Part shown: positions 33,829 through 42,436 of the stretch, in pieces | Numbering within the stretch: the first letter of the stretch is position 1 | How the letters are laid out: each line of letters starts with the position of its first letter | Origin: Pseudomonas mediterranea CFBP 5447 | Lineage (GTDB): Bacteria; Pseudomonadota; Gammaproteobacteria; Pseudomonadales; Pseudomonadaceae | DNA length: 64,000 nt | Direction: 5' to 3' | Assembly (NCBI RefSeq): GCF_000774145.1 | Contig: NZ_KN322987.1 | Span: 126,756 to 190,755, forward strand | Position numbers and translations under genes: made by a program | The notes under the pieces: generated by a model | What the model was told of the DNA's origin: nothing | The model's database searches: none | What the model saw: the letters and a program-made list of their open reading frames with translations, nothing else

Positions 33829-35599
33829 GGAAGGGGTTCCCCTGGCGGGTGGCGGGTTGCAGCCAGAGCGGCGGCTGACCATTGGCGGTGGCGTTGCACG
33901 CGGCGTCGACGCAGGCCGCTAGGCTGGCGAAGTGCACCCCGCGTCCCACCAGGCCGGGCGCGTAATGGGCGTATTTGCCGGAGTTGGTCATCAGGGTGGT
34001 GGCAGCGGGTGGGATGACCGGTTCGCCCAGCATGCACCAGCAGGTGTCGGTCACCAGCGTCGCGCCGAAGGCCTCGATGGCGTCCAGGTGGCCCGCCTGG
34101 CGGGCCTGCTCCAGCACCGCACGGCCGCAGGTGATGGCGAGTACCACGTCCGGGTGCTTGCTCCGACCGACGCAGAGCGCCGCCAGGGCGGCAAATTCGC
34201 TGAGGGAAAAATGCGGATTGCCCAGGGAGACCACGTCCACCCGGTTGTCCCGGGCACTGTTCAGCTCACGCCAACTGGCAAGCAAGCCCGCGGCATCGAC
34301 GGTTTCCATCGGTAGCGGACAGTCCACCTCCACGACAGCGGCCGGGTCGAGGGCTTCCGGTGTGACCCCGGCGATGTGGAATAACGGCGCGGCACTGGTG
34401 GTGGCGAACGCGGCGCCGAAGGCTTTCAGGTCATCAAGGGTCGGTGCGGCGTGTTCCAGGCCGCGTATCAACGGAATGCGCCGACCTGTCAGGCCGCCGA
34501 TGTGATAGCCCAGCAACGGATAGAAGCTGTCGTCGATGTCGCGCAGTTCCGAAACATCGACAATCAGCCTGGCCTTGCGCTGATCGTCCAGATGACAACC
34601 GCTCAAGGGCGCCCGGCCGCACAAGGCGATGCAGATATCCAGGAAGTCCGGGTACTTCTGCGTGCGAGCCCCAAGCACGCTGTTGGCGTAGACCACCGCG
34701 TTGGACTCGGCCCAGACAATTTGCTCGCCGGCCCTGGGCGCGGTGTCCAGCAGATACGGCGCGCAGGTGAAGCTCAACTGCGCGCCCATCGCCATGTAGG
34801 CATCGCCCAAGGCACTCGCCGGTTCGCCCAAGGCCGGGTCTACGCCCAGTTCGCGCCAGCGGCGCTGGTCCACGGAGATGGAATTGAGGGTGGTGGACAC
34901 GCGCACCTTCGCCCCCCATTGCACCAGTTGTTCGGCAAAGCGCAGGCTGGCCGGGCCGGTGTAGATGCAACCGTCGATGTGGGCCTGGGTCACGTCCAGC
35001 AGCTGCGTGGCTTCCTGGATCTCGGCCATGCGCAATACTATTTGCATCGCCACCTGGGCAGCCTTGCCGTGGCTGCCGTCGAGCAGTGCACGGTCCTGTT
35101 CGGTGAGGCAGACGGTAGACGGCATGGGCGGCTGCAAGGGGACGTCGGCGCCATCCCAGCGATCATTGGGGCGACGGCCGGACAAGGTCAAGCAGTTGCC
35201 TTCGATGCGCACGAAACCCTGGCCGCGCAGCCCGTCGAAGGCCTCGCGACCGATCTGCACCACGGGCAGGGAACGCTGGAAAATCAACTGGGCCACCAGC
35301 ACACCCAGGGTCAGGATTTCATCTGCTTCAGCCAGCACCAGGGCGGCGGGTGCATGGCCGTTGCTGATCAGCTCCATCAGGACGCTGCTGCCGGTGCACG
35401 AGCCGCGCCCGCTGGGAATTGCCAGCACGCGTCCCGCCAGGCGCTCGCCGCTGAGGGGGTGATGCCGGTCGATGACTTCACCGCTGGCCGGATCGACACC
35501 GCCCCAGAAACTCAAGCCCACATCGGCGAAGAGCAGGGCGCCCTGGGCGGCACCCTCCACCAGACTGCGACCCATGACACGGATAGGCGTGCTTGGCAT
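33821..35599 (-). CDS. Fused aconitase X, probable cis-3-hydroxy-L-proline dehydratase
   Basis: 592 residues. The N-terminal ~130 residues are the small AcnX swivel domain (DUF126-like), with RGSCTGSSVLMEL, and the rest is the large DUF521-like domain; in many organisms these are separate proteins, here they are one chain. Aconitase X of this type dehydrates cis-3-hydroxy-L-proline to pyrroline-2-carboxylate, and an ABC importer and a second proline-type dehydratase lie beside it, which supports that reaction. It begins 10 bases after the binding-protein gene and overlaps the permease gene. The reductase needed to convert the product to proline is not in the window. Confidence 0.87.
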   Translation of the reverse strand: MPSTPIRVMGRSLVEGAAQGALLFADVGLSFWGGVDPASGEVIDRHHPLSGERLAGRVLAIPSGRGSCTGSSVLMELISNGHAPAALVLAEADEILTLGVLVAQLIFQRSLPVVQIGREAFDGLRGQGFVRIEGNCLTLSGRRPNDRWDGADVPLQPPMPSTVCLTEQDRALLDGSHGKAAQVAMQIVLRMAEIQEATQLLDVTQAHIDGCIYTGPASLRFAEQLVQWGAKVRVSTTLNSISVDQRRWRELGVDPALGEPASALGDAYMAMGAQLSFTCAPYLLDTAPRAGEQIVWAESNAVVYANSVLGARTQKYPDFLDICIALCGRAPLSGCHLDDQRKARLIVDVSELRDIDDSFYPLLGYHIGGLTGRRIPLIRGLEHAAPTLDDLKAFGAAFATTSAAPLFHIAGVTPEALDPAAVVEVDCPLPMETVDAAGLLASWRELNSARDNRVDVVSLGNPHFSLSEFAALAALCVGRSKHPDVVLAITCGRAVLEQARQAGHLDAIEAFGATLVTDTCWCMLGEPVIPPAATTLMTNSGKYAHYAPGLVGRGVHFASLAACVDAACNATANGQPPLWLQPATRQGNPFHV

Positions 35600-35609
35600 G
35601 CCCCGATCC

Positions 35610-36428
35610 TCAGTAATAGACCTGCGGGACGGTCAGGTTGGCCGGCGGAATGTCGGTGCCGACCCATTTGACGAACAGCTCTTTGTAGCGGCCGGTGCGC
35701 ACCTGTTGGTTGACGAACAGGTTGAGGTAGTTGATCAGGCCGAACTCGTTGCGCTTGGCGCCAAGGGACACATAGTCGATGACATAAGGCGCGTCACCGG
35801 CGATCTTCAGGTTCTTGTACTTGCCTGACTTGATGGTCGCGGCGGCCACGGTATTGGTCACCACCGTCGCGTCGATGTGCCCTTGGGCGACGGCCAGCAG
35901 CGTGTCGTTCTGCGACTGGTAGGCGCGGAAGCTGCCGCTGCCCCAGTTTTTCTGGTCTTTCTCCAGCGCGATGGCTTCGTAGGTGCCACTGGTATTGCCC
36001 ACGGCCTTGCCCTTGAGGTCGGCGAAGCTGTTGATGCCGGTGTTGTCGCGGGTCAGCACCACCATCTGGAAGGCGAAGTAGGGCACGGTCAGGCCGACGG
36101 TCTTGGCCCGCTCCAGGGTGTCGGAGGTGGAGGCGACGATGACATCGGCGCGGCCGGAAATCAGCGCCGGGATCCGGTCCGGGAACGGCGTTTCCACCAC
36201 TTCGGCATCTACCCCCAGGACCTTCGCCAGGTCGTGGCAATAGTCCACGTCGAAGCCCGCCGGTTTGTTGCTTTCGTCACGAAAGCCCATGGGCGGGAAG
36301 TCCAGGGTCACGGCGCAGCGCAGCTTGCCGGAGCCGATGATGTCATCGAGCTTGTCGGCATGGGCGGTGCTGATGAACAGGGGGGCCAGGACAACACTTA
36401 ACGCCACGGCCAATGCAGGGTTTTTCAT
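35610..36428 (-). CDS. Periplasmic amino-acid-binding protein of the ABC importer
   Basis: 272 residues. A signal peptide ends at STAHA. The mature part has the type 3 solute-binding pattern (FDVDYCHDLAKVLGVDAEVVE and later GNTSGTYEAIALEK), as in polar amino-acid binding proteins. It is the first gene of a seven-gene leftward operon running to lhpC. The promoter region carries a strong GntR-type palindrome. Ligand specificity for hydroxyprolines is inferred from the operon. Confidence 0.93.
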   Translation of the reverse strand: MKNPALAVALSVVLAPLFISTAHADKLDDIIGSGKLRCAVTLDFPPMGFRDESNKPAGFDVDYCHDLAKVLGVDAEVVETPFPDRIPALISGRADVIVASTSDTLERAKTVGLTVPYFAFQMVVLTRDNTGINSFADLKGKAVGNTSGTYEAIALEKDQKNWGSGSFRAYQSQNDTLLAVAQGHIDATVVTNTVAAATIKSGKYKNLKIAGDAPYVIDYVSLGAKRNEFGLINYLNLFVNQQVRTGRYKELFVKWVGTDIPPANLTVPQVYY

Positions 36429-36459
36429 AAATGCCTCGCTGTCGAATAAATGCGGTGAA

Positions 36460-36489
36460 ATATCGTATTGAGGATTTCGTATACGATAT
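36460..36489. promoter_or_regulatory. Putative GntR operator before the importer operon
   Basis: ATATCGTAT-N12-ATACGATAT is a perfect nine-base inverted repeat. Nested in its right half is the palindrome TCGTATACGA (36477-36486), of the GTATAC type bound by FCD-class GntR regulators. A related site precedes the GntR gene (43140-43149). Confidence 0.65.
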
Positions 36490-36659
36490 TAAATAAGCAA
36501 TCGGCGTGCCTGTCTCGAAGATCTCTCGTTTAAATGGATAACTCGTTGATAACAAAAAGGTAATAGGGCACGGAAGGTTCGAGCGGCACTGCAGGTCGCT
36601 TCGAGCGGGTGTTACAGATGGGAGCAATGGGTGCTCCTTCGCCCTGTAAGGGAACAGAT

Positions 36660-37409
36660 TCAATGCTGGCTTTCGCGGTACTGGCTTGGCGACAAGCTGG
36701 TCAAGGCGCGGAACTGGCGACTGAACGCGCTGTGGTCGGTATAGCCGCAACGCAAGGCGATCTCGGTGATAGGCAGGTCCCTGTCCAACAGCAGGCGCGA
36801 AGCTTCTTCCAGCCGCGCCTTGTGAATCATTTGCCGGGGCGTGAGCTGGAAAATGCGTTTGCAGTGCCGCTCCAGTTGCGCCACCGACAACCCGGCGATG
36901 GCGGTCAGTTCGGCAAGGCTGATGGGACGGGCAAAATGGCTTTTGATGTGGGCATCCACTGCCGCCAGCTTCTGGAACGCCGGGTGGCTGGACTGTGGCA
37001 ACTGCAGGTCCCGGGAGATGCCGGCCAGGCCGACGATCTGGCCGTTGGGTTCGCGCAGGGCGATTTTATGGGTCAGGCACCACACCGGCTGGTTGCCGTA
37101 GTACAGATGGAGTTCGAGTTGATCGGCCAGCTCTTGGCCGCTGGCCAGTACCCGTCGATCCTGTTCGGTGTACAGCGGGCCGAAGCGTTCGGGGAATACT
37201 TGCTCAGCCGTGCGGCCGAGCAGATCGCTGCTGTGCTTGAAGCCGCAGCGCCGGGCCAGGGTCTGGTTGACGAAGGCGTAACGGGCCTGGGTGTCCTTGA
37301 TGAAGAACACCACGTCCGCAAGGGTGTCGAGCAGCGGCGCGATGGATTGCAGGCTGTGGAGCAGGGTGTCCAGGTCGCAGGGGGGGAAGGCGGTGAGCGA
37401 GGGATACAT
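36660..37409 (-). CDS. PAS-AraC family regulator
   Basis: 249 residues. A PAS-like domain (DVVFFIKDTQARYAFVNQTL, residues ~30-140) is joined to a C-terminal AraC double helix-turn-helix ending RQFRALTSLSPSQYRES. This combination is less common than the cupin-AraC type. It lies between the importer operon and lhpE, all on the same strand, so an lhp-specific activator is likely (LhpR-like in role), but this is inference. REP elements separate it from lhpE. Confidence 0.9.
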   Translation of the reverse strand: MYPSLTAFPPCDLDTLLHSLQSIAPLLDTLADVVFFIKDTQARYAFVNQTLARRCGFKHSSDLLGRTAEQVFPERFGPLYTEQDRRVLASGQELADQLELHLYYGNQPVWCLTHKIALREPNGQIVGLAGISRDLQLPQSSHPAFQKLAAVDAHIKSHFARPISLAELTAIAGLSVAQLERHCKRIFQLTPRQMIHKARLEEASRLLLDRDLPITEIALRCGYTDHSAFSRQFRALTSLSPSQYRESQH

Positions 37410-37476
37410 GGGCCGGCATCATTTGGGTGGAGGCAAGGGTTGCGCAAGAGTAGCAGCAGAATGATCGGCCAACGCC

Positions 37477-37564
37477 TGTGGGAGCGAGCCTGCTCGCGAT
37501 AGCGGTGTGTCAGCAACCTGTCTGTATCTGATAAAGCGCTATCGCGAGCAGGCTCGTTCCCACA
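37477..37564. repeat. REP inverted pair (family A)
   Basis: TGTGGGAGCGAGCCTGCTCG at 37477 and its inverse (with GTTCCCACA) ending at 37564, in the gap between lhpE end and the AraC start. Confidence 0.85.
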
Positions 37565-37582
37565 AATGGATCGCTGTCTGAC

Positions 37583-38839
37583 TCAAATGAGTGGGGTTTC
37601 TTCCAGCCCCAGCAAAGTTTCGATTCGCGCCGGGCTGAACGGTGGGCGTGAGGTGGGGGGCGTCCAGTCGAACAGATATTCCAGCGCCGCACCGCAGACC
37701 CGGCCCTGGCAGGCTCCCATGCCACAGCGGCTGGCGAGCTTGGCTTCGCGCCAGCTCACGTGACCGATCAAGTCGCCGTAGGGCACGTCTTCGCAGCGGC
37801 AGACCAGGGTGTCGGCCCGGGCCAGGGACTTGAGTCGCTCATCGAGTGCGAAGGCCTTGTTCAGTGTCCGGGCGAAACCCTGCCAGCGTTCCCGACGCGG
37901 CCATAGGCGTTGGGCGGCCACGGTATCGCCGACCGCCGCGTGACCGGCGATGGCGCCTTCCACCAGCGCCAGTTCGCTGCCGCCGAAACCGGTGCATTCG
38001 CCGGCGGCGTAATGGTCCTGGCGAGTGGTCGCCTGCCAGGCATCCACTGCGAGGGCATTTTCGGCAAGCTCGCAGCCCAGGGCCTGGCCGAGCTGGGTAT
38101 TGGGGATGAGCCCGAAGCCACAGGCCAAGCGGTCGCAGGCCAGTTCGACGATCTTGCCCTGTTGTAGCAAGCGCACGCCTTCGAGCCGCTCTTGCCCCAA
38201 GGCCTCCAGCACATGGCTTGCGGTGCGGTAATGCCTATCGAACAGGGTGAACGCTTGCAGGAATTTACCCGGCCAGCGCGGCAATTGCGCGGCGAAACCG
38301 GCCACGGCGGCACGGCTCGCCTGTTCGGCCACCCGTAGCACGTGGGCTCCCTGGTGCCTGGCCGTGGCCGCGCTGGCCAGCAGCAGCGGCCCGCTCCCGG
38401 CGATCACCAGGCGTTCATCCCGTACCGGCAGGCCGGCCTTGATCAGTGCCTGCAAACCGCCGGCGCCGGTGACGCCGGGCAGGGTCCAGCCGGGGAAGGG
38501 CAGCAGCAACTCCCGGGCACCGGTGCACAGGATCAAACGCTGGTAGGTGATCTGCCAACCGCGCTCGGCATTTTCCACCAACAGGGTTTTGTCGGCAGCG
38601 CAAGCGATGACCCGGGTACCGGCATGGCAGCGCACATTGGCACAGCCCTGCAACTGCTCGCGCAGGCGGCGAGCCGCAGTGGGCAGGCTGGCCTGGGGAC
38701 CGTCGCGCCAGATCTGTCCTCCAGGCAACGGGTTGTCGTCCAGCAACACGATTTGCGCGCCGCGGCCGGACGCGGCCAGGGCAGCGGCCATGCCGGCGGG
38801 GCCGGCGCCGATGATCAGCAGGTCGGTGGTTTCGTTCAT
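37583..38839 (-). CDS. lhpE: D-hydroxyproline dehydrogenase, FAD/NAD-binding subunit
   Basis: 418 residues from ATG 38839. The FAD motif is IIGAGPAGMAAALAASGRG; a second dinucleotide fold follows (VIAGSGPLLLASA). The C-terminal BFD-like [2Fe-2S] region carries VCRCEDVPYG and SRCGMGACQGRVC. This is the architecture of the alpha-type subunit of heteromeric amine/D-amino-acid dehydrogenases. Gene order lhpA-lhpB-lhpF-lhpE matches the hydroxyproline operon described in P. aeruginosa, where LhpBEF forms a D-hydroxyproline dehydrogenase. The start overlaps lhpF (ATGA). Confidence 0.9.
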   Translation of the reverse strand: MNETTDLLIIGAGPAGMAAALAASGRGAQIVLLDDNPLPGGQIWRDGPQASLPTAARRLREQLQGCANVRCHAGTRVIACAADKTLLVENAERGWQITYQRLILCTGARELLLPFPGWTLPGVTGAGGLQALIKAGLPVRDERLVIAGSGPLLLASAATARHQGAHVLRVAEQASRAAVAGFAAQLPRWPGKFLQAFTLFDRHYRTASHVLEALGQERLEGVRLLQQGKIVELACDRLACGFGLIPNTQLGQALGCELAENALAVDAWQATTRQDHYAAGECTGFGGSELALVEGAIAGHAAVGDTVAAQRLWPRRERWQGFARTLNKAFALDERLKSLARADTLVCRCEDVPYGDLIGHVSWREAKLASRCGMGACQGRVCGAALEYLFDWTPPTSRPPFSPARIETLLGLEETPLI

Positions 38840-39072
38840 GGTCGGGTCTGCACGTGCATGCCGTCGCGGCACAGGGTCTGGCAGGCCAGGCGGCGCTCGC
38901 CGTCGATCATTACCCGGCATTCCTGGCAGATGCCCATGCCGCACAGGGGCGCACGCCGTTGGCCGCTGACCGAGGTGCGACTGCAACCGTCCGCACCCAA
39001 GGCCAGGGCGGCGGCGACGCTGGTGCCGGGGGTGACCGTGAGTGGGCGGCCGTCCAGGAGTAATTCAGGCAT
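38836..39072 (-). CDS. lhpF: Small [2Fe-2S] ferredoxin-like subunit of D-hydroxyproline dehydrogenase
   Basis: 78 residues with a plant-type [2Fe-2S] cysteine set: LCGMGICQEC and the last Cys in LACQTLC. Similar tiny iron-sulfur subunits accompany heteromeric sarcosine, hydrogen cyanide and D-Hyp dehydrogenases, carrying electrons between the two flavoprotein subunits. The stop overlaps lhpE (ATGA). A REP pair separates it from lhpB. Confidence 0.9.
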   Translation of the reverse strand: MPELLLDGRPLTVTPGTSVAAALALGADGCSRTSVSGQRRAPLCGMGICQECRVMIDGERRLACQTLCRDGMHVQTRP

Positions 39073-39093
39073 CTATCGGGCTCCGTACGAAAC

Positions 39094-39215
39094 TGTGGCG
39101 AGGGGATTCATCCCCGTTGGGGCGCGTAGCGGCCCTGAAGTCTGGCTACTCGATGTGTCAGGGTAATCCAGAGGGGCTGCTGCGCAGCCCAGCGGGGATA
39201 AATCCCCTCGCCACA
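39094..39215. repeat. REP inverted pair (family B) between lhpB and lhpF
   Basis: GTGGCGAGGGGATTCATCCC and its inverse copy ending in CCTCGCCACA fill the gap between two subunit genes of one enzyme. Confidence 0.88.
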
Positions 39216-39220
39216 GGGAT

Positions 39221-40339
39221 CTAGCTGACATGGGCGGACTCCCCCAGAAAACGCTCCGGCCGGTATGCTTGAGGGGCCAACGGCGAGGCTTCGTTGAACA
39301 GCTGTGCCACCAATAGGTCAGCCGTCGCGGGGGCCGTTGTGACTCCCAGTCCTTCATGCCCCACCGCCAGCCACAGGCCCTTGCGTTGCGGGTGCTGTCC
39401 CACCAGCGGCAGGCCGTCGGGGCTGGCGGCGCGGAAGCCGGTCCAGGCGCGGATGCCGTTGAGCTGTGCCAGCCCGGGCATGTAGTCGACGGCGCGCTTG
39501 AGCATCTTCGCCAGCATCCAGCCCTCCACCTGCGGGTCGACGGTGCCGAACTGGCGCGAGGCGCCGATGAACAACTGCCCGGTGGGACGCGGCTGGATAT
39601 TGCACGCCACCGATGGGCCGCTGGCGTTGTGAGCACTGGTGACGTAACCCAGTTCGACCAGGGTGTGAGTGACGGTGGCGGGGTAGCGATCGGTGATCAG
39701 CAGGTGGCCCTTCTTCGGCTCGATCGGCAGTTCCGGGCACAGTTCGATGGCCTGGATACCGTTGGCGAGGATCACCGCCCCGGCCCTCAACCAGCGCCCG
39801 TCATCTAGGCGTACCCGCGAGCCATCCACTTCGGCGACCTGCGCCCGTTGCTGGCGGATGTGCGGGCTGCCCAGCATCCAGCGCGCGGTGGCGGGGGCGT
39901 AGAGGATGCCGTCGCCCTTGATCAGCAGGCCGCCTTCCAGGCCTTCGCGCAACTCGGGTTCGCGCTGACGCAGGGCCCCGCGTCCGATCAGCTCGCAGTC
40001 TTCTCCGTGGGCCAGCAGATTCAGGTATTTGCTGTTGGCGACCGCCATTTCCTCCGGATTGGCCGCCAGCCACAAGGTGCCGTTGTTGCGCCACCCACAG
40101 CCTTCGGGAAGAGCCGGGGCCAGCTCGCGCCAGCGCTGCAAGGAATATTGACTGAGGGCCAGTTCCGCCGGGTTGTCGTCCAGCACCAGCAGATGACCCA
40201 TGCCCGCCGCCGTGGCGCCGTGCCAGCCGGCGTCGAGTACCAGCACCTTCAAGCCACGCTGGGACAAGGCCCGGGCACAGGCTGCACCGACGATGCCGGC
40301 ACCGATGACGATCACGTCGGCGGTCAACCCCTCGGTCAC
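39221..40339 (-). CDS. lhpB: D-hydroxyproline dehydrogenase, FAD-dependent catalytic subunit
   Basis: 372 residues from GTG 40339, whose first bases overlap the lhpA stop as GTGA. It is a DadA/glycine-oxidase-like FAD oxidoreductase: N-terminal IVGAACARALSQRGLKVLVLD, and the conserved substrate-side segment FRAASPDGLPLVGQHPQRKGL near the end. It should oxidise the cis-4-hydroxy-D-proline made by LhpA to pyrroline-4-hydroxy-2-carboxylate. The overlap with lhpA supports this pairing. Confidence 0.9.
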   Translation of the reverse strand: MTEGLTADVIVIGAGIVGAACARALSQRGLKVLVLDAGWHGATAAGMGHLLVLDDNPAELALSQYSLQRWRELAPALPEGCGWRNNGTLWLAANPEEMAVANSKYLNLLAHGEDCELIGRGALRQREPELREGLEGGLLIKGDGILYAPATARWMLGSPHIRQQRAQVAEVDGSRVRLDDGRWLRAGAVILANGIQAIELCPELPIEPKKGHLLITDRYPATVTHTLVELGYVTSAHNASGPSVACNIQPRPTGQLFIGASRQFGTVDPQVEGWMLAKMLKRAVDYMPGLAQLNGIRAWTGFRAASPDGLPLVGQHPQRKGLWLAVGHEGLGVTTAPATADLLVAQLFNEASPLAPQAYRPERFLGESAHVS

Positions 40340-41268
40340 AGGCGAATGCCCCAGGCGAACGGGTCATCCGCTTCGATGATCAGCGTGGCCTCGGCGCTGA
40401 CATAGGCGCGCCCGCGAATGGTCGGCACGATGCGCTCGCCCGCCTGCTCATAAGAGCCTTCGAACTCGCTGCCGATCACGCTGGCCTGGCGCCAGATCTG
40501 ACCGGGTTGCAGCTTGCCGTCCGCGGCCAGGCACGCCAGCTTGGCGCTGGTGCCGGTGCCGCAAGGAGAGCGGTCGTAGGCCTTGCCGGGACAGAGTACG
40601 AAGTTGCGGCTGTCGGCTTGCGAGTCGTCGGCGAACAGCTCGATGTGATCGATCAGCCCGCCGTCCTCGCCACGCAAGCCTTGCTGTTCCAATGCTTGCT
40701 GCACGGCATAGGTGTAGGCGGTCAGCGCGTCGAGGTTGTCGCTCGCCACCCGCTGGCCGTGGTCGGCGATCAGGAAGAACCAGTTACCGCCCCAGGCCAC
40801 GTCGCCTTTCACCGGGCCGATGCCAGGCACTTCCAGGCGCAGTGCCTTGCGATAGCGATAGGCGGGGACATTGCGCACGCTGACCGAGCGATCTTCATGC
40901 AAGGTGGCCTGGACGGTGCCCACCGGGGTTTCGATGCTGTGCACGCCCGGGCCGATCCGCCCCAGGTGCGCCAGCGACGCCACCAGGCCGATGGTGCCGT
41001 GGCCACACATGCCCAGGTAGCCGCTGTTGTTGAAGAAGATCACCCCGGCACAGGCGTTCGGGTCGACCGGTTCACAGAGCAGCGCGCCCACCAGCACGTC
41101 GCTGCCCCGGGGTTCCAGTACACAGGCGGCGCGCCAGTCATCGTGCTGCGAGGCCAGGCGCTGCCTGCGCTCGGCCATGCTGCCCTGGCCGAGATCGGGA
41201 AAACCGTCGGTGACCAGTCGGGTCGGCTCACCGCCGGTGTGGGAATCGATCACAGTGATGCGCTTCAT
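40336..41268 (-). CDS. lhpA: 4-hydroxyproline 2-epimerase
   Basis: 310 residues from ATG 41268; a longer in-frame ORF to 41625 invades the next gene and is rejected. It is a proline racemase-family protein with both catalytic cysteines, Cys88 in GMCGHGT and Cys236 in RSPCGTGT, the pair needed for the two-base epimerisation of trans-4-hydroxy-L-proline to cis-4-hydroxy-D-proline. It is first in lhpABFE. Compare the Ser/Thr paralogue at 30655-31683. Confidence 0.93.
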   Translation of the reverse strand: MKRITVIDSHTGGEPTRLVTDGFPDLGQGSMAERRQRLASQHDDWRAACVLEPRGSDVLVGALLCEPVDPNACAGVIFFNNSGYLGMCGHGTIGLVASLAHLGRIGPGVHSIETPVGTVQATLHEDRSVSVRNVPAYRYRKALRLEVPGIGPVKGDVAWGGNWFFLIADHGQRVASDNLDALTAYTYAVQQALEQQGLRGEDGGLIDHIELFADDSQADSRNFVLCPGKAYDRSPCGTGTSAKLACLAADGKLQPGQIWRQASVIGSEFEGSYEQAGERIVPTIRGRAYVSAEATLIIEADDPFAWGIRL

Positions 41269-41380
41269 GGGGCCACGTCCGTTCAGATAAGTGAGCGCAA
41301 GCGTGGCCTGCAACAGGGGGCGGCGGCTTGATGGTTTTATCTGTCGCCTATGACGAAATCGGCACAGTGCAGGGCTGCGT

Positions 41381-42295
41381 TCATCCGTCGGAGGTGTCTC
41401 TCCACTGCCAGTCGATGTATTCCGTATTGATGCCCAGGGCCTCGAACTTTTCCGCCACGTAGCGCAGGCAGGCTCCGCCATCGGGGCGGTAATGTCCCGA
41501 CGCATCGTTGACCATGGCAATGACGTGCTCCATGCGATGTTCCCTGATCCTGAATTCCCCGGCGCACATGACCGGCCTGCCGCTGCCGAGTTGGCTGTGC
41601 CGGATGTAGTTGGCCCGGTCAGCATGTTCCCAGCGTTTATAGATGATGGAGTTTTCCGGGGTATACACCCAGGTGTAGCTGTTGGACTGATCGTTGGGGG
41701 AGAGTATTTCGCTGGTTTGCGATTTCAGTTGGTTACCGATCAACTGGCCATCCCACATCCCCACCAGTTGACCGACGCCGTCGATTTTCGATGGGTCATA
41801 GCAACGCCAGTGCATGAGATCGCCGATGAAGGGCATCCACCGGATCGGGTAGGTCTGGGCGTTGAGATCGATCGATCGCTTGTCCGAATTCATCCAATCG
41901 GAAAAATGCACATGGCCCGACCATACGGCGAGCAAGTGCGAGGAAGAGTTCCTGAGCCAACGATGAACCTGTTTGAAGGACAGATTGGTGTAGATGTCAT
42001 TGGCCTTGATCAGTACGGAGTCCAGCTCCCAGTCATCGGTGGCGATCGGGTGGGCTTCGGGCCTCTGGTAGAAGGTCAGGCCGTCGATTTCGGACAATGA
42101 GATCCGCGGGCGGCCGAACAGTCTTGGAATATCGATTTCCACCGTGATGGTCTGCCCGACTCGCGGGGCTTCACAGAATAATTGCATCTGACTGAGAGGG
42201 CCCATGGACACATACAGGGTGTCGTCGGTGCCGGCCCAATGTTCGTTGGTGATCGAGGCTGTCACAGTCAGCGTGTCTACAATGGTGTCGGTCAT
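41381..42295 (-). CDS. PLAT-domain protein with C-terminal SGHYRP region, function unknown
   Basis: 304 residues from ATG 42295; the upstream in-frame start is weaker. The first ~105 residues look like a PLAT/LH2 beta-sandwich: TLTVTASITNEHWAGTDDTL and later DDWELDSVLIKAND match the family's AGTD and W-x-L-D landmarks. The C-terminal ~70 residues contain CAGEFRIREHRMEHVIAMVN followed by DASGHYRPDGG, a pattern I associate with IQM-like proteins of plants and some microbial proteins. No signal peptide is evident. No enzymatic role in hydroxyproline use is apparent, though it lies between lhpA and the GntR gene. Confidence 0.6.
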   Translation of the reverse strand: MTDTIVDTLTVTASITNEHWAGTDDTLYVSMGPLSQMQLFCEAPRVGQTITVEIDIPRLFGRPRISLSEIDGLTFYQRPEAHPIATDDWELDSVLIKANDIYTNLSFKQVHRWLRNSSSHLLAVWSGHVHFSDWMNSDKRSIDLNAQTYPIRWMPFIGDLMHWRCYDPSKIDGVGQLVGMWDGQLIGNQLKSQTSEILSPNDQSNSYTWVYTPENSIIYKRWEHADRANYIRHSQLGSGRPVMCAGEFRIREHRMEHVIAMVNDASGHYRPDGGACLRYVAEKFEALGINTEYIDWQWRDTSDG

Positions 42296-42382
42296 GATTG
42301 AGGGTGCGTTCTGTCTCTGATTAAGAAGGCACCGATTCTGCGGCCGCGTTGCCGGGCCCTGGTGGTACATATGTATATGCGC

Positions 42383-42421
42383 AAAAAAAATGCCGGGTCG
42401 CTCAGCGGCCCGGCATTGTCT
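42383..42421 (-). terminator. Rho-independent terminator after GntR gene
   Basis: AATGCCGGG and CCCGGCATT (42389-42397 and 42409-42417) form a stem with nested CGCT-c-AGCG; on the minus strand it is followed by a run of eight T. It ends GntR transcription. Confidence 0.85.
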
Positions 42422-42436
42422 TTTCAGCGATCGACC

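Noticed and set aside
42366..42375. TACATATGTA palindrome
   Set aside because: A ten-base AT-type palindrome with no second copy; probably chance.
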